From assembly GCA_020431405.1 (NCBI GenBank), contig JAGQIK010000676.1, positions 1-32,597 on the forward strand: a stretch of DNA of 32,597 nt. Direction: 5' to 3'. The notes beneath the pieces were generated by a model. The model did no database searches, was not told where the DNA came from, and worked only from the letters and a program-made list of their open reading frames with translations. Every line of letters starts with the position of its first letter. The stretch's first letter is position 1. The position numbers and the translations under genes were made by a program. This stretch comes from Myxococcales bacterium. Its GTDB lineage: Bacteria; Myxococcota_A; Polyangia; GCA-2747355. This document shows, piece by piece, positions 1 to 8,519 of the stretch.

Positions 1-1
1 C

Positions 2-823
2 ACCGCGTTGGTGCCGGCGTCGGCGGCGACGGCAGCGCCCGCGCGCCCGGCCGCGAGCGGCGACGCCAGCGGCATCCCGTTCTTCGAGCTCGAGCCTTCG
101 CCCAACTTCGAGGCGTGGGGCCCCACCGAGCGCGAGCCGCTGCGCAGCATCCGGCGCAAGGTCGCCCACAAGATGGTCACCTCGATGGTCGTGGTGCCGC
201 ACGTCGCGCACATGGACGAGGCCGACGTCACCGACCTCGACGCCTTCCGCCGCCGCGAGCGCGCGCGCCGCGCCGACCAGCCCGGCGGCAAGCTGACGTT
301 TCTCGCCTTCGTGATCAAGGCGGCCGTGGCGCAGCTGCGCCGCCGGCCAAACCTCAACGCCAGCATCGATCCCGACCGCGGCGAGATCGTCTACAAGAAG
401 TACTACAACATCGGCTTCGCCGCCGACACGCCCAAGGGGCTGATCGTGCCCGTGGTGCACGACGCCGACCGCAAGAGCATCATCGAGGTCGCCGCCGACA
501 TCGAGCGCCTGGCGAGCAAGGCGCGTGACGGCAAGCTCGAGATCGACGAGATGCGCGGCGGCACGTTCACCGTGACCAACGTCGGCAGCCTCGGTGGCAC
601 GGGCATGATCCCGACCATCAACTACCCCGAGGTGGCGATCCTCGGCATGGGCATGGCGCAGGACAAACCCGTCGTGCGCGACGGCCGCATCGTGGTGCGC
701 AAGATCCTGCCGCTGACGCTCGCCTTCGACCACCGCATGATCGACGGCGCCGACGCGGCACGCTTCATGACCGCGCTCACGCAGACGCTCGCCGATCCCA
801 ACGCGCTGATGCTGGAGTGCTAG
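2..823 (+). CDS. Dihydrolipoamide acyltransferase (E2), 3' part, 5' end outside window
   Basis: This is the catalytic C-terminal part of a 2-oxoacid dehydrogenase E2, which transfers the acyl group from lipoyl-lysine to CoA. The frame is open to the window edge, and an Ala/Pro-rich linker (about residues 1-20) suggests the lipoyl domain(s) lie upstream. Visible are the catalytic-domain opening (RSIRRKVAHKM), the GTFTVTNVGSLGG stretch and the active-site motif DHRMIDGADAARF near the C-terminus, with the HxxxDG His and Asp present. The dihydrolipoyl dehydrogenase gene starts 4 nt downstream, so both are one operon. Acetyl (pyruvate) specificity is likely because a homodimeric-type E1 (aceE) lies at 19.4-22.1 kb, but a branched-chain E2 cannot be excluded from this fragment. 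Confidence 0.93.
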   Translation, partial: TALVPASAATAAPARPAASGDASGIPFFELEPSPNFEAWGPTEREPLRSIRRKVAHKMVTSMVVVPHVAHMDEADVTDLDAFRRRERARRADQPGGKLTFLAFVIKAAVAQLRRRPNLNASIDPDRGEIVYKKYYNIGFAADTPKGLIVPVVHDADRKSIIEVAADIERLASKARDGKLEIDEMRGGTFTVTNVGSLGGTGMIPTINYPEVAILGMGMAQDKPVVRDGRIVVRKILPLTLAFDHRMIDGADAARFMTALTQTLADPNALMLEC

Positions 824-827
824 TCCG

Positions 828-2243
828 ATGGTGATGGGCAGCCTCGAGCAACAGGTAGATGTCGTCGTCGTTGGCAGCGGCCCCGGCGGCTACGTGGCGG
901 CGATGCGCGCCGCCGATCTCGGGCACGAGGTCACGCTGGTCGAGGCGCGCGAGCGTCGCGGCGGCGTGTGCCTGCTCGAAGGCTGCATCCCGTCGAAGGC
1001 GCTGATCTCGACGGTGGAGCTAGCGCACGCCGCGCGGGACGCGGCCAAGATGGGCCTGACGTTCAAGGACCTCGAGGTCGACCACGAGAAGCTGCGCGGC
1101 TTCAAAGAAAAGGTAGTCGCCGGGCTCTCGGGCGGCATCGACTTTCTGCTCAAGAAGCGCGGCGTCGAGGTCATCACCGCGCGCGCGCGCTTCGACAGCG
1201 GCGACACGTTGTTTCTCGACGGCGGCGCGCGCATCAAGTTCAACCACTGCATCCTCGCCGTGGGCTCGCGCCCGTCGCGCCTGCCGCCGGCGGGCGAGCT
1301 CGAGCTGTGGAGCTCCACCGAGGCGCTCGAGCTGCGCGAGATCCCCGGGCGCCTGCTGGTGGTCGGCGGCGGCTACATCGGCCTCGAGCTCGGCTTCGTC
1401 TACGCGGGCCTCGGCTCCAAGGTCTCGGTGGTGGAGCTTCTGCCGGGCCTTCTGATGGGCGCCGACCGCGACCTCGTCAAGTTCGTCGACCGCAAGGCGA
1501 AGAAGCGCTTCGAGAAGGTGATGCTCGGCGCCAAGGTGACCAAGGTCGTCGAGGCGCCCAACGGTGGCTACCGCGTCTCGATCGAGTCCGACGGCAAGGT
1601 CACCGACCACGAGTACGATCGCGTGCTCGTCGCGGTCGGGCGCCGCCCCAACACCGACAACATCGGCCTCGAGAACACCAAGATCGAGGTCGACAAGCAC
1701 GGCCTGATCCAGGTCGACCAGACCATGCGCACCGCCGAGCCGCGCGTCTTCGCCATCGGCGACATCGTCCCCGGCCCCGGGCTGGCGCATAAAGCGATGC
1801 GCGAGGGCAAGGTCGCGGCCGAGGTCATCAACGGCAAGCCGTCCGCCGCCGACTACGTCTCGGTGCCCGCCATCGTCTTCACCGACCCCGAGGTCGCCTG
1901 GGTCGGCCTCACCGAAGACGAGGCCAAGGCACAAGGCCGCGACGTGCACGTCGGCCGCTTCCCGCTGACCGCCCTCGGCCGCGCCAAGACCATCGACCGT
2001 ACCGACGGCATGTCCAAGGTCATCTCCGACGCCCAAACGGGCCTCGTGCTCGGCGTCGGCGTCGTCGGCCCCCACGCCTCCGAGCTCATCGCCGAGGCCA
2101 CCCTCGCGCTCGAGATGGGCGCCACCGTCGAAGACATCGCCGCCACCATCCACCCGCACCCGACGCTGTCGGAGTCGGTAGGCGAGGCCGCCGAAGTCGC
2201 CGAAGGCGTGGCGGTGCACATCTATCCGCCAACGGGGATGTGA
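828..2243 (+). CDS. lpdA: Dihydrolipoyl dehydrogenase (E3)
   Basis: This FAD flavoprotein re-oxidises dihydrolipoamide with NAD+ in 2-oxoacid dehydrogenase complexes. The 471-aa length is normal. The FAD-binding GSGPGGY motif is at residues 16-22, the redox disulfide is C48-x4-C53 in GGVCLLEGCIPSK, the NAD-binding GGGYIGLE motif is in the middle, and a second FAD motif (FAIGDI) follows. The C-terminal interface carries the active-site HPHPTLSE. It begins 4 nt after the E2 stop, so translation is probably coupled; Met3 is an alternative start. The ORF is intact with no odd residues. Family assignment is firm; which E1/E2 complex it serves is inferred from the neighbouring E2. Confidence 0.96.
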   Translation: MVMGSLEQQVDVVVVGSGPGGYVAAMRAADLGHEVTLVEARERRGGVCLLEGCIPSKALISTVELAHAARDAAKMGLTFKDLEVDHEKLRGFKEKVVAGLSGGIDFLLKKRGVEVITARARFDSGDTLFLDGGARIKFNHCILAVGSRPSRLPPAGELELWSSTEALELREIPGRLLVVGGGYIGLELGFVYAGLGSKVSVVELLPGLLMGADRDLVKFVDRKAKKRFEKVMLGAKVTKVVEAPNGGYRVSIESDGKVTDHEYDRVLVAVGRRPNTDNIGLENTKIEVDKHGLIQVDQTMRTAEPRVFAIGDIVPGPGLAHKAMREGKVAAEVINGKPSAADYVSVPAIVFTDPEVAWVGLTEDEAKAQGRDVHVGRFPLTALGRAKTIDRTDGMSKVISDAQTGLVLGVGVVGPHASELIAEATLALEMGATVEDIAATIHPHPTLSESVGEAAEVAEGVAVHIYPPTGM

Positions 2244-2571
2244 CCTAGGCGTCGACGACTGCGTGGAAGGGCTTCAGGCCTCGGGCCTCAGGCTTCAGGT
2301 CGCGCCGTAGGCTCGCGCTTCGCGCCTCGCAGTTTGACGCGCTCGTGCGAGCATCGCCCGGGTGCCGTAGCGCTCTTCGATCGCAGCGGCGCGGCTCGCG
2401 ACCGCCGCCAGCTTCGCGCGCCGCGGCGCGTTCGAGACCTATGTGACGTTGTGGACGCCGAGCGTTGGACACTGCATCGCCGCGCGTGCCCAGTGGCTGG
2501 TGGTGCTCACGCAGCGCCGCGGCAAGTGAAGGCCGACAGCGTGGTACCATCGAAGGCTCGGCGGAGGCGAC
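2244..2571. other. Intergenic region with dispersed repeat and a possible coding remnant
   Basis: This 328-bp gap carries a copy of a dispersed repeat at 2274-2330. Beyond it, a frame opens after an in-frame TAG near 2370 and closes with TGA at about 2527-2529. It ends in a protein-like stretch (AFETYVTLWTP, then WLVVLTQRRGK) but has no good start or ribosome-binding site. It may be the tail of a decayed gene. I do not recognise the family and do not call it a gene. A GGAGG at 2563-2567 belongs to the next gene. Confidence 0.5.
2274..2330 (+). repeat. Dispersed intergenic repeat, copy 1 (GGCCTCGGG family)
   Basis: The copy starts with GGCCTCGGGCCTCAGG-type units and continues into GGTCGCGCCG and GCTCGCGCTTCGCGC. 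The same order of modules, reverse-complemented and with more GGCCTCG units, occurs at 23713-23783, and a partial copy lies at 23569-23601. All lie at or next to gene ends. No protein is implied. It may be a REP-like or other non-autonomous element. Confidence 0.65.
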
Positions 2572-3588
2572 GTGAGGTCGGATTCTCTCATCGATCTGGT
2601 CGAGGCAGCCTACGCGACTGACCTCGACGTCCAGCAGTGGCAAGAACAGCTGACGGGGATGATGGCCGAGCGTTGGGGCGCTGGCGTCTATTCGTTTCGC
2701 TATGACGCCAGAGACGCGAGCACCTTCTCGGCGAGTGGTCACTACGGCGTCGGCGTGTCGGACGAGCTGGTCGCCGGCGCCCGTGACTTTCACCAGGTGC
2801 TGCCCGCTGACGCCGTCAACGCCATCTTCGGCGGCGGCGCCGTCGTGACCTCGCTCAACGCGGTGCTCTCCACCGACTTCTCGGTCGTTCGCATGAGCGA
2901 GGAGTACGGCCTGAGCTACGAGTGGCCGGAGACCAAGTTCGACCAGCTCGGCCTGCGCACGCTCGACGCCAACGGCCAGGGCGTGACGTTCGCGATGCCC
3001 TTCGACGGTCCTTTTCCGCTCTCGGCGCGCGAGCAGGCGCAGTGGACGCAGGTGGGGGTTCACATCGCTTCGGCGTATCGCATGCGCAGCACGCTGTCGG
3101 CGGGCGCGGAGGCCATCGGCGAAGCGGTGCTCGATAGCGATGGGCGCTGCCATCACGCCGAGGGCGAGGCGCGTGCGAGCGATAGTCGCGAGGTGCTGCG
3201 GGCAGCTGCCCGCTCCGTTATCCGCGCGCGCGGCAAGCAGCAGCGCCAAGACATCGACGAGAGCCTCGCCATCTGGCAAGGCCTCGTCTCGGGGCGCTGG
3301 TCGCTCGTCGATCGCTTCGACGCCGACGGAAAGCACTTCCTGATCGCACATCGCAACGCGCCGGCGGCGCGCGATCCCCGCGCGTTTAGCAAGCGCGAGG
3401 CGGAGGTCGCCAGCTACCTCGGCATGGGGCACAGCAACAAGCTGATCGCCTACACGCTGGGCCTCAAGACCTCGACCATCGCGTCGCACATCGCGTCGAT
3501 CCAGCGCAAGCTCGGCGTGGGGACACGGGTGGACGCGGTGCGCGTGCTCGCCGCGACGCGCGAGGCCGACGAGCCGGACGACGGTTAG
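2572..3588 (+). CDS. LuxR-type transcriptional regulator with N-terminal sensory region
   Basis: The protein has 338 aa. The last ~65 residues form a LuxR/GerE helix-turn-helix: it opens with FSKREAEVASYLGMGHSNK, has the recognition-helix region LKTSTIASHIASIQRKLGV and ends with RVDAVRVL. The first ~250 residues are a sensory region that could be GAF/PAS-like; I see no receiver aspartate pocket, so it does not look like a response regulator. The start is GTG, chosen because GGAGG (2563-2567) sits 4 nt upstream. Its stop overlaps by 4 bp the stop of a second, convergent LuxR-type gene (3585-3588). The ligand and targets cannot be told from the sequence. Confidence 0.85.
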   Translation: MRSDSLIDLVEAAYATDLDVQQWQEQLTGMMAERWGAGVYSFRYDARDASTFSASGHYGVGVSDELVAGARDFHQVLPADAVNAIFGGGAVVTSLNAVLSTDFSVVRMSEEYGLSYEWPETKFDQLGLRTLDANGQGVTFAMPFDGPFPLSAREQAQWTQVGVHIASAYRMRSTLSAGAEAIGEAVLDSDGRCHHAEGEARASDSREVLRAAARSVIRARGKQQRQDIDESLAIWQGLVSGRWSLVDRFDADGKHFLIAHRNAPAARDPRAFSKREAEVASYLGMGHSNKLIAYTLGLKTSTIASHIASIQRKLGVGTRVDAVRVLAATREADEPDDG

Positions 3589-3878
3589 TCAGCGCGCCGC
3601 CGTCCGCGCTCGAGCGCCAGCACGACCAGCTCCGAGCGCGAGAACACGCCGAGCTTTCGGAAGATCGACGTGGTCTGGTTCTCGATGGTCTTGGGCGAGA
3701 CGCCGCGCGCCTCGGCGATCTCGACGGTGCTGAGGCCCGCGAGGATGTGCACGCACACGGCGCGCTCCTCGCTCGTCAGCTCGGGGTAGTCGCGATCGCT
3801 CGGCGCGTCGATCGCGATGCAGGCGAACTCTTCGTCGCCGATCTTGAAGCGCGCGCCGTTAGCCATCCGCGCTTCCAT
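3585..3878 (-). CDS. Small LuxR-type helix-turn-helix protein
   Basis: A short protein (97 aa from the chosen start) that is mostly a LuxR/GerE DNA-binding domain: YPELTSEERAVCVHILAGLS, then EIARG-like spacing, SPKTIENQTTSIFRKLGV and RSELVVLALERG. The N-terminal ~35 residues are too short for a receiver or ligand domain. The start is ATG at 3878, preceded by GAGGCAGGTAGG. A TTG 51 nt upstream in frame would give 114 aa, and ATG at 3866 would give 93 aa. It converges on the larger LuxR-type gene with a 4-bp overlap of stops. It probably acts as a stand-alone DNA-binding regulator; targets are unknown. Confidence 0.8.
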   Translation of the reverse strand: MEARMANGARFKIGDEEFACIAIDAPSDRDYPELTSEERAVCVHILAGLSTVEIAEARGVSPKTIENQTTSIFRKLGVFSRSELVVLALERGRRRAD

Positions 3879-4021
3879 CCTACCTGCCTCGCGCTCCCGA
3901 TCGGCAAATCCCCTATGCCGATTCGTCAAAACCCCTACGCCCGACGCGTCGTGGCCCGCCTACATTGAGACTCGGCCCAGCGTCCGCTGCGCGCCGTCAA
4001 CATTCGATCCGGAGTCGTTCA

Positions 4022-4393
4022 ATGAAACGCTGTTTCATCGTCGCCCTCGTCGTCGTCTCGGTCGGGGCCTGCAAGAAGGCAGACAAGCACGAAGACTTCT
4101 GCACGAGGGCTGCGAAGTTGAAAAGCGACGAGGTCACCGCGGAGGGGATCAAGCGCTGCACCGCCGGGCTCGTGCTGTTGCAGAAGCTCTCCCCCAAGAA
4201 ACACGACTGCATGATGGGCTGCACCGAAAGCGGCTCGGCCCTGCGCGGCTGCTTGGCCCGCTGCAGCCCGCCAGCTCGCGTGGGCAAGAAGACCGCTCGT
4301 GGCCGCTACATCGACTGCTTGAAGGGCTGCCCTGGCGGGAACATGGCGTGCGCTCGAGCGTGCAGAGACAAGGCCGCACGCGGACATAGGTGA
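4022..4393 (+). CDS. Cys-rich lipoprotein with four CX3C motifs
   Basis: The protein has 123 aa. It starts with a lipoprotein signal peptide (MKRCFIVALVVVSVGACKK); the lipobox is VGAC with acylated Cys at residue 17. GGAG (4011-4014) precedes the ATG. The mature part has paired cysteines with fixed spacing, CMMGC, CLARC, CLKGC and CARAC: four CX3C units in two pairs separated by 9 and 6 residues, in otherwise Lys/Arg-rich helical sequence. This pattern suggests two disulfide-linked helical hairpins, like the twin CX3C fold, exposed in the periplasm or at the surface. Function is unknown. The gene is followed 55 nt later by another lipoprotein gene on the same strand. Confidence 0.8.
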   Translation: MKRCFIVALVVVSVGACKKADKHEDFCTRAAKLKSDEVTAEGIKRCTAGLVLLQKLSPKKHDCMMGCTESGSALRGCLARCSPPARVGKKTARGRYIDCLKGCPGGNMACARACRDKAARGHR

Positions 4394-4448
4394 CCGCGCT
4401 GCTTTCCCGCATTCGTCGCTGCGTTGACTACAAGGAAGAGAGGCCATC

Positions 4449-5642
4449 GTGTTTCGCCAAGCCACCACGCTCATGTTCACGCTCGCGCTCGGCGCGGCCA
4501 CCCTCCTCGGATGCAAAAAAACTGCGCCTCCGTCTGGGGCCAAAGAGACAACCGCGGCCAAGCCCGAGGCGCCCGCCTTCACGCCGCGCGCCAAGAAGCT
4601 CGCGATCGACGGCCTCCACAAGGTCACGTACGACGCAGACGGCCGCCTTTACGTCGCGATCTGGGGCAAAAGAAACGCGCGCCTGCGGCCCGCTGCAGGC
4701 GCGCCGCCGATCCATCGATGGAGCAAGGAGAAGCTCGCTGACGACGGCGGCTACAAGATCTTCGCGGGCACGAACCTCGGCAGCATCTACTTCGACGTAT
4801 CCAAGCTCGCCAAGGGCAAACACAGCCTCTCCGTGATCGTATACACGGACCAGGCGCAGGCGACGGTGAAGGTGCCCTTCGCCGTCGGCGATCAGGTCGT
4901 CGTCACGAAAGGCCGCTACTTCGTCAACATCGCCTGCGTCGGCAAACACGTGTGCAAAGGAAAGTACGTCAACCTGTCGACCTCGACGTACATCGAGCTC
5001 GAGGCGCCAGCCGGCACAGCGCTGCGCGTGGGCAAGGCGAACGCCACGGCGGGCGCGAACAAGAAGCTCAAGCTCGTCATCGACACCAAGGCCCTCGTGC
5101 TCGGCGCCGAGTCGCTCGCCGCGACGCGTGCGCTCGCACTGCCGCTCGAGCTGTCTTTTCCAGGCGGAGCGAAGCTCGCTGCGACGATCCCGGCGAAGCT
5201 GACGGGCGCACGCAAGTGGCTCTGGAGCTGGCTCTACGAGGCGACATTCAAGGGTCTGGCAGTGCCGGGCGAGCAGCCCCACAGCGGCCAGGCGCGCGGC
5301 GTTTACGCGACCTACACGTCGTCCGCGTCGCTCGGCTTCTATGGCAAGGCCAAGACGCTTGCCGAGGTCGACCTCGTCGCCGTGCGGCGCTCGCGCACCA
5401 GCAGCAAGTCGTGCGGGCGCTACCGTGGTCGCTCGGGCCGGACCAAGCGCTACTACGTCAAGCGCGAGACCTACACCTTCAAGGTCCACGACCGCCGCAC
5501 GGGTCGCGTGGTCAAGCAGCGCAGCTTTAGCGCCAGCTTCCCCAAGTGCCCGCGCTCGATCAAGTCGAGCTGGTCCGCGGACGTCAACACCCCCGAGCAC
5601 GGCAAGGTCACCGCGTGGCTCGAGAGCCTGGTGGCGGGGTAG
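4449..5642 (+). CDS. Putative lipoprotein of unknown function
   Basis: The protein has 397 aa. The N-terminus is a type II signal peptide with lipobox LLGC (acylated Cys22), followed by a Lys/Pro/Ala linker (residues 23-45). The rest is predicted mixed beta/alpha and basic, with a pair of cysteines around residue 160 (CVGKHVC) and a second pair in the C-terminal third (one in KSCGR, one in FPKCPR), which could be disulfides in the periplasm. A Trp-rich stretch (KWLWSWLYEATF) opens the C-terminal domain. GTG is the start, with GAAGAGAGG upstream. It follows the CX3C lipoprotein and may share its transcript. I do not recognise the family; no catalytic motif is visible. Confidence 0.78.
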   Translation: MFRQATTLMFTLALGAATLLGCKKTAPPSGAKETTAAKPEAPAFTPRAKKLAIDGLHKVTYDADGRLYVAIWGKRNARLRPAAGAPPIHRWSKEKLADDGGYKIFAGTNLGSIYFDVSKLAKGKHSLSVIVYTDQAQATVKVPFAVGDQVVVTKGRYFVNIACVGKHVCKGKYVNLSTSTYIELEAPAGTALRVGKANATAGANKKLKLVIDTKALVLGAESLAATRALALPLELSFPGGAKLAATIPAKLTGARKWLWSWLYEATFKGLAVPGEQPHSGQARGVYATYTSSASLGFYGKAKTLAEVDLVAVRRSRTSSKSCGRYRGRSGRTKRYYVKRETYTFKVHDRRTGRVVKQRSFSASFPKCPRSIKSSWSADVNTPEHGKVTAWLESLVAG

Positions 5643-5652
5643 GCACGCGAGC

Positions 5653-6792
5653 TCACGCCGATTCGAGCGGCGCGCGTATCGGCAGCACCACCGTGAACGT
5701 GCTGCCCTCGCCAGGTGCGCTCTCGAGCTCGATGCGTCCGCCGTGGCGCGTGACGATGTTTTGCGTGACGAACAGGCCGATGCCGGTCTTGACGCGCTCG
5801 CCGCCCTGAAACGTCGGCGTGAAGAGGTGCGTGCGCAGCTGCTCGTCTATGCCGCAGCCGTTGTCGCGCACCGACACGCGCGCTTCGCCGGCCCGCTGTT
5901 CCGTGATGATCTCGATGCGGCCGCGCTCGCCAACCGCGACCATCGCGTTGGTCAGCAGGTGCATGAAAGCCTGGTTGAGCTCGCCCGGTCGGCACGTGAT
6001 CGGAGGCAGGTCGCCGTAGGTGCGCACCAGCTCGATATGCTCGCCGCGCAGGTGCTGGGTGAGGGCCACGACGTTGTCGATGCTGGCGTGGATGTCGGCG
6101 ACCTGCAGCTCGGCCTGGTCAACCTGGCTGAAAGCACGCAGCCGTTCGAGCAGCCCGCGGATGCGCTCGACGGCGTCGGCGTTGACCGCCGCGATGTCGC
6201 TCAACGCCGCGACGCAGCGCTTCAGTCCCGATGTCACCGCGGGCTCGGGCATCGCCGCGATCTCGCGCTCGGCGCGCGCCGCCAGCGTGCCGAGGCTCTC
6301 GGCGCTGGCGCGCACGGCGCCCACCGGCGTGTTGAGCTCGTGCAGAAGCCCCGCCACCAAGCGCCCGAGCGACGCCATCTTCTCGGCCTGGATCAGGGCC
6401 GCACGGGAACGCTGAAGCTCCGTGACGTCCTGCGTGAAGGTCCAGCTGCCCACGACCTCGCCGCTGGCGTCGCGGTGCGGCACGTAGGTGTTGATCACAC
6501 CGACGTCGCCAAACATGAACTCGATGGTGAGCAGCTCGCCGGCGAAGGCGCGTTGGAGGTTGGGGCGGATGACGTTGGCGCGCTCGCCCCAGATCTCGTC
6601 GATGGTCTTGCCCAGAATCTCCTCGGGGTCCAGGCCGAGCCTGTCGCGATAGACGCGGTTGACGAGCCGATAGCGGAACGAGCTGTCGACGTAGGCCATG
6701 AAGGAGGGCATGGCGTCGGCCAGCACGCGGACGGCGGGGTCGCGATGTAGCGCGTCAGGCGAGAGCGTCCTGGAAGAGTCGTCCGTGGGCAT
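5653..6792 (-). CDS. PAS-domain sensor histidine kinase (soluble)
   Basis: The protein has 379 aa. An N-terminal PAS domain (about residues 25-125: FMAYVDSSFRYRLVNRVYRD, then LGKTIDEIWG) is followed by a dimerisation helix with the H-box LVAGLLHELNTPVGAV, phospho-acceptor His151. The ATP-binding domain has the N-box LLTNAMVAV, the G1 box DNGCGID, the G2 box TGIGLFVTQNIVTRHGG and a closing GEGSTFTVVLP. There is no membrane segment or receiver domain, so it senses a cytoplasmic cue. No cognate response regulator lies beside it. The gene ends 10 nt after the convergent lipoprotein gene and starts about 100 bp from a divergent gene. The ligand is unknown. Confidence 0.93.
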   Translation of the reverse strand: MPTDDSSRTLSPDALHRDPAVRVLADAMPSFMAYVDSSFRYRLVNRVYRDRLGLDPEEILGKTIDEIWGERANVIRPNLQRAFAGELLTIEFMFGDVGVINTYVPHRDASGEVVGSWTFTQDVTELQRSRAALIQAEKMASLGRLVAGLLHELNTPVGAVRASAESLGTLAARAEREIAAMPEPAVTSGLKRCVAALSDIAAVNADAVERIRGLLERLRAFSQVDQAELQVADIHASIDNVVALTQHLRGEHIELVRTYGDLPPITCRPGELNQAFMHLLTNAMVAVGERGRIEIITEQRAGEARVSVRDNGCGIDEQLRTHLFTPTFQGGERVKTGIGLFVTQNIVTRHGGRIELESAPGEGSTFTVVLPIRAPLESA

Positions 6793-6892
6793 AGCCGGCG
6801 ATACTACGCCTCGCTGCCTGCAATGACGATCATCATCCCGCAGGCGCGCCTTCCGTGGTAGTCGATAGGGTCGCTTTCACGGGAGAGCCGCC

Positions 6893-8461
6893 ATGCAAAG
6901 AGAACAGGTCGTCAACTCGGCGCTGATGCCCATCGACTGGGCGCTCGGCAAGTCCATCGAAGGGCTCGAGCGTGCGGGCGTGCTCGAGCGCGCCTCGGAC
7001 CTCGTCTACAACGGCCTCGCCGCGGCGATGCGTACGCAGTTCAAGCTCGCCAACGAGCTGACCGTCTGCGGCGCCGAGAACGTGCCGACGCAAGGCGGCG
7101 TGCTGCTGGCACCCAATCACCAGAGCTGGCTCGACGTGCAGGTCATCGGCGCGGCGTCGCCGCGGCGGCTGCACTTCATCGCCAAGTCCGAGCTCGGCCA
7201 GTGGCCGGTGCTGCGCCACCTGATCAAGCTCTCCGAGTCGGTGTTCGTCAAACGCGGCGGTGACAACGACGCCCTGGCGCAGATCGCCGACGCACTGCGC
7301 AATGGCTGGGCGCTCGTGATCTTCCCCGAGGGCACCATCCCTGGCGAAGAGAACGTGCCGCGCCGCGCGGTGGATCCACGCACGGGTCTTCTGCCTGGCC
7401 ACACCGGCGTGGTGCGGCTCGCCATCGAGGCTGGCGTGCCGATCGTGCCTGTGGGTCTGTCGGGCACCGGGCGCGCCTTTCCGCCCGAGGCCTACCCGCG
7501 CCTCGAGATGCTGCGCATGCCGGCATCGACGCCGATCCGCATCCGCTTCGGCGAGCCGATCTACCTCGACGAGTACCGCGGCCGCGACCTCTCGCGCGGC
7601 GACTATCGCGCGCTCACCGACGACGTGATGCACAAGATCAGCGCGCTGGTCGACCACCGCGCCAACTACGCACCGATCGAAGTGCCGATCCCCGAGCCGC
7701 CCAAGCACGAGCGTCTCGGCGTGCTGGTGCTGCACGGCTTCACGTCGGACGTCGCCACGGTCGACGGTTTGCTGCCGCACCTCGAGGCGGCCGGCATCCC
7801 CTACGCGCGGCCGGTGCTGCGCGGTCACGGCACGCACTATCAGGACCTCTGCGGCGTGACGGCTGCCGACTGGTACATCGACGCCGAGTACGCGCTGATC
7901 GATCTGCTCAACCGCTGCGATCGCGTCGTCGTGGTGGGCCTCTCCATGGGCGGCCTGGTCGCCCTCGAGCTCGCCATGCGCCACCCAGAGTGGATCTCGG
8001 GCGTCGTCACCGTGGCCGCGGCGCTCAAGTTCGCCGATCCGCTCGCGCGCCTCACCGGCCTGATCTCGCCGCTGGTCAAGTACTGGCCAAGCCCCGAGTC
8101 GTTCAACGACAAGTCGCTCGCCACGGCCTGCAAGAACTACTCGAAGTTCCCCACCAAGACGTTCGCCTCGCTCTACGGCTACGCCCAGCACATCGCGGCG
8201 CGCCTACGCGAGGTGCACGTGCCGATCCGCGTGCTGCAGAGCAAGAAGGACCAGATCGTCGCGCCCGAGGCGGCTAACATTATCTACCAGCACGTCAGCT
8301 CGCCGCTGCGCGAGATCTACTGGTACGAGCAGAGCGGCCACGAGATGATGCAGGACCTCGAGGCGGACAAGGTCTTCGCCGACATCATGGACTTCGTCGA
8401 GCGCTTCCACGCGCGACCGGCTGCCGACGAAGCGAACGTTACGTTGACCGCCGCGTCCTAG
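6893..8461 (+). CDS. PlsC-type acyltransferase fused to an alpha/beta-hydrolase
   Basis: A 522-aa two-domain protein. Residues ~1-255 are a 1-acyl-glycerol-3-phosphate acyltransferase domain with the catalytic NHQSWLD (H76-x4-D81) and the phosphate-binding FPEGT (144-148). Residues ~270-505 are an esterase/monoacylglycerol-lipase-like alpha/beta-hydrolase with nucleophile elbow GLSMGG (Ser351), a likely acid in KKDQIV and the catalytic His in SGHEMM. A GAGAG precedes the ATG. The pairing suggests lipid remodelling: one half adds an acyl chain and the other removes one, or hydrolyses a different ester. No signal peptide is visible, so it probably works at the inner membrane face. Domain calls are firm; substrates are inferred. 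Confidence 0.92.
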   Translation: MQREQVVNSALMPIDWALGKSIEGLERAGVLERASDLVYNGLAAAMRTQFKLANELTVCGAENVPTQGGVLLAPNHQSWLDVQVIGAASPRRLHFIAKSELGQWPVLRHLIKLSESVFVKRGGDNDALAQIADALRNGWALVIFPEGTIPGEENVPRRAVDPRTGLLPGHTGVVRLAIEAGVPIVPVGLSGTGRAFPPEAYPRLEMLRMPASTPIRIRFGEPIYLDEYRGRDLSRGDYRALTDDVMHKISALVDHRANYAPIEVPIPEPPKHERLGVLVLHGFTSDVATVDGLLPHLEAAGIPYARPVLRGHGTHYQDLCGVTAADWYIDAEYALIDLLNRCDRVVVVGLSMGGLVALELAMRHPEWISGVVTVAAALKFADPLARLTGLISPLVKYWPSPESFNDKSLATACKNYSKFPTKTFASLYGYAQHIAARLREVHVPIRVLQSKKDQIVAPEAANIIYQHVSSPLREIYWYEQSGHEMMQDLEADKVFADIMDFVERFHARPAADEANVTLTAAS

Positions 8462-8519
8462 CGCGGCCGTGTCCTGGCGCGGCCGTGTCCTAGCGCGGCC
8501 GTGTCCTAGCGCGGCCATG
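8456..8519. repeat. 16-bp tandem repeat, four copies, at a convergent gene junction
   Basis: Four head-to-tail copies of TCCTAGCGCGGCCGTG occupy 8456-8471, 8472-8487, 8488-8503 and 8504-8519. Copy 2 has TCCTGG and copy 4 ends CCATG. Each CTAG reads as TAG on both strands: copy 1 provides the stop of the PlsC-esterase gene and copy 4 the stop of the convergent CBS gene. Confidence 0.9.

Noticed and set aside
2334-2621. Small ORF between lpdA and the LuxR-type gene
   Set aside because: Arg-rich, no ribosome-binding site, begins in the dispersed repeat region and overlaps the LuxR-type start.
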